NCBI RefSeq assembly: GCF_000423465.1
Contig: NZ_AUIA01000013.1
Location: forward strand, 1-64,000
Direction: 5' to 3'
From: Propionicicella superfundia DSM 22317
GTDB taxonomy: Bacteria > Actinomycetota > Actinomycetes > Propionibacteriales > Propionibacteriaceae
Length of the DNA stretch: 64,000 nucleotides
The notes beneath the pieces are model-generated. The model was not told the DNA's origin, ran no database searches, and was given only the letters and a program-made list of their open reading frames with translations. How positions within the stretch are numbered: the stretch's first letter is position 1; every line of letters starts with the position of its first letter. The translations under genes were made by a program, and so were the position numbers. Below are positions 60,167 to 64,000 of this stretch, in pieces.

Positions 60167-62611
60167 ATGAACCTGAACTCCACCGCCGAGTCGGTCGTGC
60201 TGCACGTGGGTGGCCTGCACTGGGCCACCACCGCCCACGGCGTCGAACAGACCCTCCTGACCCGGCCAGGCGTGCTGGCGGTCGACGCGAACGCGATCTC
60301 CCAGACGGCGACCGTCACGTTCGACCCGACGCGGACCGACGTCGCCGAACTTCAGGGCTGGGTGCGCGAGTGTGGCTACCACTGTGCCGGCGAGTCACAG
60401 CCCACCCACGTGTGCGTTCCCCGCATCGAACCGCCAGGTCATCCCGGCGGGCACGCAGCCCCGGACGCCCACGCGCGGCACGGCGGCCCCGGAACCACGG
60501 TGCCGCACGGTCATGGGGGGCACGACCAGGCGGCGAGCCACGCCGCGGGGGTGGTGATCTCGCCGCATGACGCGATGGGTCATGGCGGTCATGGGGGGAT
60601 GTCGATGGACGCCATGGTCGCCGACATGCGCAACCGGTTCCTGGTCGCGGCGGTGCTGTCGGTGCCGATCACGTTGTTCTCCCCGATGGGACGCGACATG
60701 CTCGGCTTCGGGCTGCCGGCGCCGTTCGGGTTGCGGGACGAGGTGTTCGCCCTGGTGTTGTCGCTGCCGGTGGTGTTCTACGCGGGCTGGATCTTCTTCG
60801 ACGGGGCTTTCCGCGCCCTGCGGAACCGGACGCTGGACATGATGGTGCTGGTCGCGATCGCGATCGGCGCCGGGTGGCTGTACAGCCTGTACGTCACGCT
60901 CACCGGTGGTGGCGAGGTGTTCTTCGAGGCGGCCGCGGTGCTGACCACGTTCGTCTTGTTGGGGCACTGGTTCGAGATGCGGGCCCGCGGCGGCGCGAAC
61001 GACGCCATCCGGGCGTTGCTGGACCTGGCGCCGCCGATGGCGACGGTGATTCGTGACGGGGTCGAGGCCGACGTGCCCACCAGCGAGGTGCTGGTCGGCG
61101 ACCTGGTGCTGGTCCGTCCCGGCGCGAAGGTGCCCGTCGACGGCGTCGTCCGGGAGGGCCGTTCCGAGGTGGACGAGTCGATGGTGACCGGGGAGTCCTT
61201 GCCGGTCGACAAGACGGTCGGTTCAGCGGTGGTGGGGGCGTCGATCAACACCACGGGGACGCTGCGGGTGGAGGCCACCAAGGTGGGCGCGGACAGCGCC
61301 CTGGCGCAGATCGTCGCGCTGGTGCAGCAGGCGCAGAACTCGAAGGCCCCCGGCCAGCGGCTCGCGGACCGGGCGGCGTTCTGGCTGGTGCTGGTGGCCA
61401 TCATCGGAGGAGGGCTCACGTTCGGGGCCTGGCTGCTGGCCGGCGCGTCGGTCCAGACGGCGATGCTGTTCGCGATCACGGTGGTGGTCATCACCTGCCC
61501 CGACGCCCTCGGACTGGCGACGCCGACCGCGATCATGGTCGGCACCGGTCTGGGCGCCAAGCGAGGAGTGTTGTTCAAGAACGCCACCGCCCTGGAGACC
61601 TCCGCGAAGGTCAACACGGTGGTGATGGACAAGACCGGCACGCTCACCCGCGGCGAACCCGAGGTGACCCAGGTCATCGCCGTCGGGGGCGACCCCCACC
61701 TCGACCTGGTCGCGGCGGTGGAGCGCGAATCCGAACACCCGCTCGCGGCCGCCGTGGTCACCCATGCCGACGCCCTCGGCGTCGCGACCCGTAAGGCTGC
61801 CGAGTTTCGCAACGTGCCCGGCCACGGGGCCACCGCCGTCGTCGACGGACTGGACGTTGCGGTCGGAAACCGGCGGCTCATGGAGTCCCTCGGTGTCGAC
61901 CTGTCGGCGGCGGGGCCGATCCGCGAGCGGGTCGCCGCCCAGGGCCAGACCGCCGTGTTCGGAGCGGTGGACGGCCGCATCGTGGCGGTCATCGGGTTGG
62001 CGGACGCCCCCCGCGAGACCTCCGCCCGGGCGGTCGCGGCGTTGCACGACCAGGGCGTGCAGGTGGTGATGCTGACCGGGGACAATCAGGCGACCGCACA
62101 GCGGATCGCCGCCCAGCTGGGGATCGACACGGTGATCGCGGACGTGCTGCCCGGCGACAAGGCCGCCCATGTGGCCGATCTACAACGCCAGGGGCGGGTG
62201 GTGGCGATGGTCGGTGATGGTGTCAACGACGCCCCTGCTCTGGCCCAGGCTGACGTGGGGGTCGCGATCGGGGCGGGCACCGATGTGGCGATCGAGACGG
62301 CCGACCTGGTCCTCATGCGGTCGGACCCCCTCGACGTGCCGACCGCCCTGACCATCGGCCGTGGCACGCTGCGGAAGATGCGGCAGAACCTGGGCTGGGC
62401 GGTCGGTTACAACGTGGTCGCCCTGCCGATCGCGGCCGGCGTGTTTGCCGGCGTCGGGCTGACCCTACGGCCAGAGATCGCTGCGCTGTCGATGTCCGGT
62501 TCCAGCCTGATCGTCGCTGTCAACGCCCTGCTGCTGAAGCGGTTGCGGCTTCCTGACGAGCACCACCGCCGACCAGGCACCCCGGCCGCGCAGGCTGCGT
62601 CGGGATCTTGA
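60167..62611 (+). CDS. Copper-type P-type ATPase with CPD membrane motif
   Basis: An 814-residue P1B-type pump. N-terminal HMA-like fold (1-73) without the CxxC (GLHWATT instead); a His-rich linker (80-145, [14 protein letters not shown]) follows. TGES is at 341-344, phosphorylation Asp488 in MDKTGTLT, with [20 protein letters not shown] and MLTGDN later. The membrane metal motif reads [12 protein letters not shown] (Cys444-Pro-Asp446), where CPC (Cu+) or CPH (CopB) is usual. Probably Cu/Ag efflux, but specificity may differ. ATG 60167 has AGGAG 6 bases upstream; GTG 60164 is close. Box 4 overlaps the stop. Confidence 0.88.
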   Translation: MNLNSTAESVVLHVGGLHWATTAHGVEQTLLTRPGVLAVDANAISQTATVTFDPTRTDVAELQGWVRECGYHCAGESQPTHVCVPRIEPPGHPGGHAAPDAHARHGGPGTTVPHGHGGHDQAASHAAGVVISPHDAMGHGGHGGMSMDAMVADMRNRFLVAAVLSVPITLFSPMGRDMLGFGLPAPFGLRDEVFALVLSLPVVFYAGWIFFDGAFRALRNRTLDMMVLVAIAIGAGWLYSLYVTLTGGGEVFFEAAAVLTTFVLLGHWFEMRARGGANDAIRALLDLAPPMATVIRDGVEADVPTSEVLVGDLVLVRPGAKVPVDGVVREGRSEVDESMVTGESLPVDKTVGSAVVGASINTTGTLRVEATKVGADSALAQIVALVQQAQNSKAPGQRLADRAAFWLVLVAIIGGGLTFGAWLLAGASVQTAMLFAITVVVITCPDALGLATPTAIMVGTGLGAKRGVLFKNATALETSAKVNTVVMDKTGTLTRGEPEVTQVIAVGGDPHLDLVAAVERESEHPLAAAVVTHADALGVATRKAAEFRNVPGHGATAVVDGLDVAVGNRRLMESLGVDLSAAGPIRERVAAQGQTAVFGAVDGRIVAVIGLADAPRETSARAVAALHDQGVQVVMLTGDNQATAQRIAAQLGIDTVIADVLPGDKAAHVADLQRQGRVVAMVGDGVNDAPALAQADVGVAIGAGTDVAIETADLVLMRSDPLDVPTALTIGRGTLRKMRQNLGWAVGYNVVALPIAAGVFAGVGLTLRPEIAALSMSGSSLIVAVNALLLKRLRLPDEHHRRPGTPAAQAASGS

Positions 62612-62622
62612 CGCGACCTTGA
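62608..62622. promoter_or_regulatory. Response-regulator box 3 (perfect consensus)
   Basis: TTGACGCGACCTTGA, identical to 59712-59726, overlapping the ATPase stop codon and 93 bases before the next ATPase gene. Confidence 0.68.
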
Positions 62623-62673
62623 TCCGATCCTGCCGATCCGGACACGAGACCCACCTAACCTGACACCAGAAGC

Positions 62674-62692
62674 GGTACCCCTGGGGGGTATC
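62674..62692. promoter_or_regulatory. CsoR-type copper operator
   Basis: GGTACCCCTGGGGGGTATC, a G/C-tract palindrome with TACCCC and GGGGTA arms typical of CsoR sites, 23 bases before the ATPase start. It suggests a second, Cu(I)-responsive repressor input; the csoR gene is not in this window (the CstR-like gene at 29.2 kb lacks the copper His). Confidence 0.6.
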
Positions 62693-62714
62693 AGGACAGG
62701 GTGAGGTGGTTGGG

Positions 62715-64000
62715 ATGAGTTGGCTCGTCATCGGCGGCGCGGTGGTCGTCACCGGGTTGTTGTGGTGGTTCTTCTTCGGTCCGAAGCGGGCCGGACAGGT
62801 GAGCCTGGAGGACGGCGTCCAGGTGGTGCGGGTCACCGTGGACGGTGGCTACAGCCCGGACGTGATCGAGGGCGTCCGCCCGGGCGTACCGGTCAGGCTC
62901 CTGTTCGACCGGCAGGAGAGCGGGGAGTGCACCTCGCGGGTGGTCATGCCCGACTTCAAGGTCAACGCAGCGCTGCCGGCGTTCCGGACCACGGCGGTCG
63001 AGTTCCTTCCCACCGAAACGGGGGAGTACCGCTTTGCGTGCGGGATGAACATGGTGTCCGGGGTGGTCCGGGTCAGCGGGAGCCCCCCGGCCGATACCCA
63101 AGGCGGCGGCACCGTAGTGGAGCAGGCCTCCCGGCCGGTGGACGGAACGACCGCGGCCGGCGGCACCGCCCCCGACGCGGAGGCGGAGGAGGCTGAGCGT
63201 GCCGCCGAGATCCGCGACTTGACCCGCCGCCTGCTGGTGGGTGCGGTGCTGTCGGCGCCGGTGCTGGTCGCGGTGATGGCGGTGGAGTTGTTCCAGGCGA
63301 TGTGGGTTCCCGAGTTCCTGATGAACCCGTGGCTACAGCTGGCGTTGATCGCTCCGGTGATGTTCTATACCGGCTGGCCGATCCACCGGACCGGCTGGAA
63401 GGCGCTGTCGCACCGGACCGCCGACATGAACTCGCTGATCACCTTGGGCACGTTTGCCGCCTTCGGCTACAGCCTGGTGGTCACGTTCCTGCCCTGGCTG
63501 CTGCCCGACGCGCTGCGGCATGTGTACTACGAGGCCGTCGGGGTGATCATCACCCTCATCCTGCTCGGGCGGCTGCTCGAGACGAAAGCGAAGGCCGGCA
63601 CCGGTGAGGCGATCCGTGCCCTGATCGGGCTGCAGCCCCGCACCGCGCGCGTCGAACGCGACGGTGCCGAACTCGAGGTCGGCGTTGACGAGGTGCGGGT
63701 CGGAGACATCGTGCTGATCCGTCCCGGGGAGAAGCTCCCGGTCGACGGCGAGGTGACCAGCGGCTCCTCCTCGATCGATGAGTCCATGGTGACCGGCGAG
63801 TCCATGCCGGTCACCAAGTCCGTCGGGGACACCGTGATCGGCGCCACCATCAACACCACCGGCGCCCTGCGCTACCGGGCCACCAAGGTCGGCGCCGACA
63901 CGATGCTGGCCCAGATCATCAGGCTGGTCCGCGAAGCCCAGGGCTCCAAGGCGCCCATCCAGCGGCTCGCCGACCAGGTGTCCAGCTACTTCGTGCCCGC
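62715..64000 (+). CDS. Cupredoxin-fused copper P-type ATPase (partial, runs off window)
   Basis: The first 428 codons of a copper ATPase with an unusual front: a membrane helix ([19 protein letters not shown]), then a cupredoxin domain (about 28-120) with possible ligands in [11 protein letters not shown] and [11 protein letters not shown]. An acidic linker precedes the ATPase core. Visible core features are helices from about 180, [18 protein letters not shown] in SMVTGESMP and [20 protein letters not shown]. The CPC motif and DKTG site would lie beyond 64000. The cupredoxin may hand copper to, or receive it from, the pump. Under box 3 and a CsoR-type operator. Confidence 0.88.
   Translation, partial: MSWLVIGGAVVVTGLLWWFFFGPKRAGQVSLEDGVQVVRVTVDGGYSPDVIEGVRPGVPVRLLFDRQESGECTSRVVMPDFKVNAALPAFRTTAVEFLPTETGEYRFACGMNMVSGVVRVSGSPPADTQGGGTVVEQASRPVDGTTAAGGTAPDAEAEEAERAAEIRDLTRRLLVGAVLSAPVLVAVMAVELFQAMWVPEFLMNPWLQLALIAPVMFYTGWPIHRTGWKALSHRTADMNSLITLGTFAAFGYSLVVTFLPWLLPDALRHVYYEAVGVIITLILLGRLLETKAKAGTGEAIRALIGLQPRTARVERDGAELEVGVDEVRVGDIVLIRPGEKLPVDGEVTSGSSSIDESMVTGESMPVTKSVGDTVIGATINTTGALRYRATKVGADTMLAQIIRLVREAQGSKAPIQRLADQVSSYFVP

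Overview
The window is high-GC DNA with Shine-Dalgarno motifs (AGGAGG/GAGGT), many ATGA/GTGA stop-start overlaps and frequent GTG starts. Its protein families (MobF relaxase with helicase, DUF2637, actinobacterial bifunctional primase-polymerase, MAB_1171c-type membrane protein, CmtR/CtpG) are typical of Actinomycetota, most likely a Micrococcales or related genus. Almost all of it looks like an integrative/conjugative element or plasmid that has collected defence, metal-resistance and sulfur-detoxification cargo, with several insertions nested inside one another. Genus and chromosomal versus plasmid location cannot be decided from the sequence alone. LAYOUT. 0-2.1 kb: a large serine recombinase with an unusual C-terminal extension. 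2.1-7.3 kb: a small membrane protein, a DprA-like protein and an AAA ATPase/subtilase pair (IetAS-type defence or addiction system). 7.5-11.1 kb: MobF relaxase-helicase on the minus strand. 11.4-12.5 kb: a cytosine-5 DNA methyltransferase written in two heavily overlapping reading frames. 12.5-18.8 kb: a cadmium/mercury resistance island (cmtR, ctpG-like ATPase, lspA, cadD, merA, merR), flanked on both sides by the two broken ends of one DUF262/DUF1524 (GmrSD-like) gene. 18.8-37.2 kb: a restriction-modification operon on the minus strand (HTH, two adenine methylases, GIY-YIG/helicase nuclease). Its second methylase is cut by a 13,261-bp transposon (22216-35476) with matching terminal inverted repeats and a perfect 9-bp target duplication. 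The transposon carries a resolvase, a TniA-type transposase, a TniB-type ATPase that is itself cut by an ISL3-family IS, and a CstR-controlled persulfide/sulfite detoxification set (CstB-like dioxygenase-rhodanese, rhodaneses, thioredoxin, TauE/SafE and MFS transporters, DsrE and DUF302 proteins). 37.4-40.5 kb: a four-gene minus-strand operon of XRE regulator, ImmA/IrrE protease, MAB_1171c-like membrane protein and alpha/beta hydrolase. 40.7-54.5 kb: the plus-strand mobility/conjugation module (ArdC, primase-polymerase, DUF2637, ParB-like, VirB8-like, M23 peptidase, VirD4/TraG coupling protein, truncated DUF4913), interrupted by a 4-kb element (48196-52193) with a tyrosine recombinase, a small HTH protein, a five-zinc-ribbon protein and a HEPN-like cargo gene. 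54.5-55.4 kb: an integrase remnant and a small regulator-like gene. 55.6-64.0 kb: a copper island with a two-component system, multicopper oxidase, small membrane proteins and two copper-type P-type ATPases, the last running off the window. HOW IT WORKS TOGETHER. Relaxase, coupling protein, M23 peptidase and ArdC would mobilise the element; no VirB4-type ATPase or channel protein is visible, so conjugation would need further genes. DNA-methylation and restriction genes, IetAS and the HEPN gene form a defence layer, now partly inactivated by cargo insertions. Metal and sulfur cargo is under local control: CmtR palindrome, MerR dyad, CsoR/CstR-type GC-rich palindromes, and a TTGAyGCGAyCTTGA direct repeat that recurs across the copper island.
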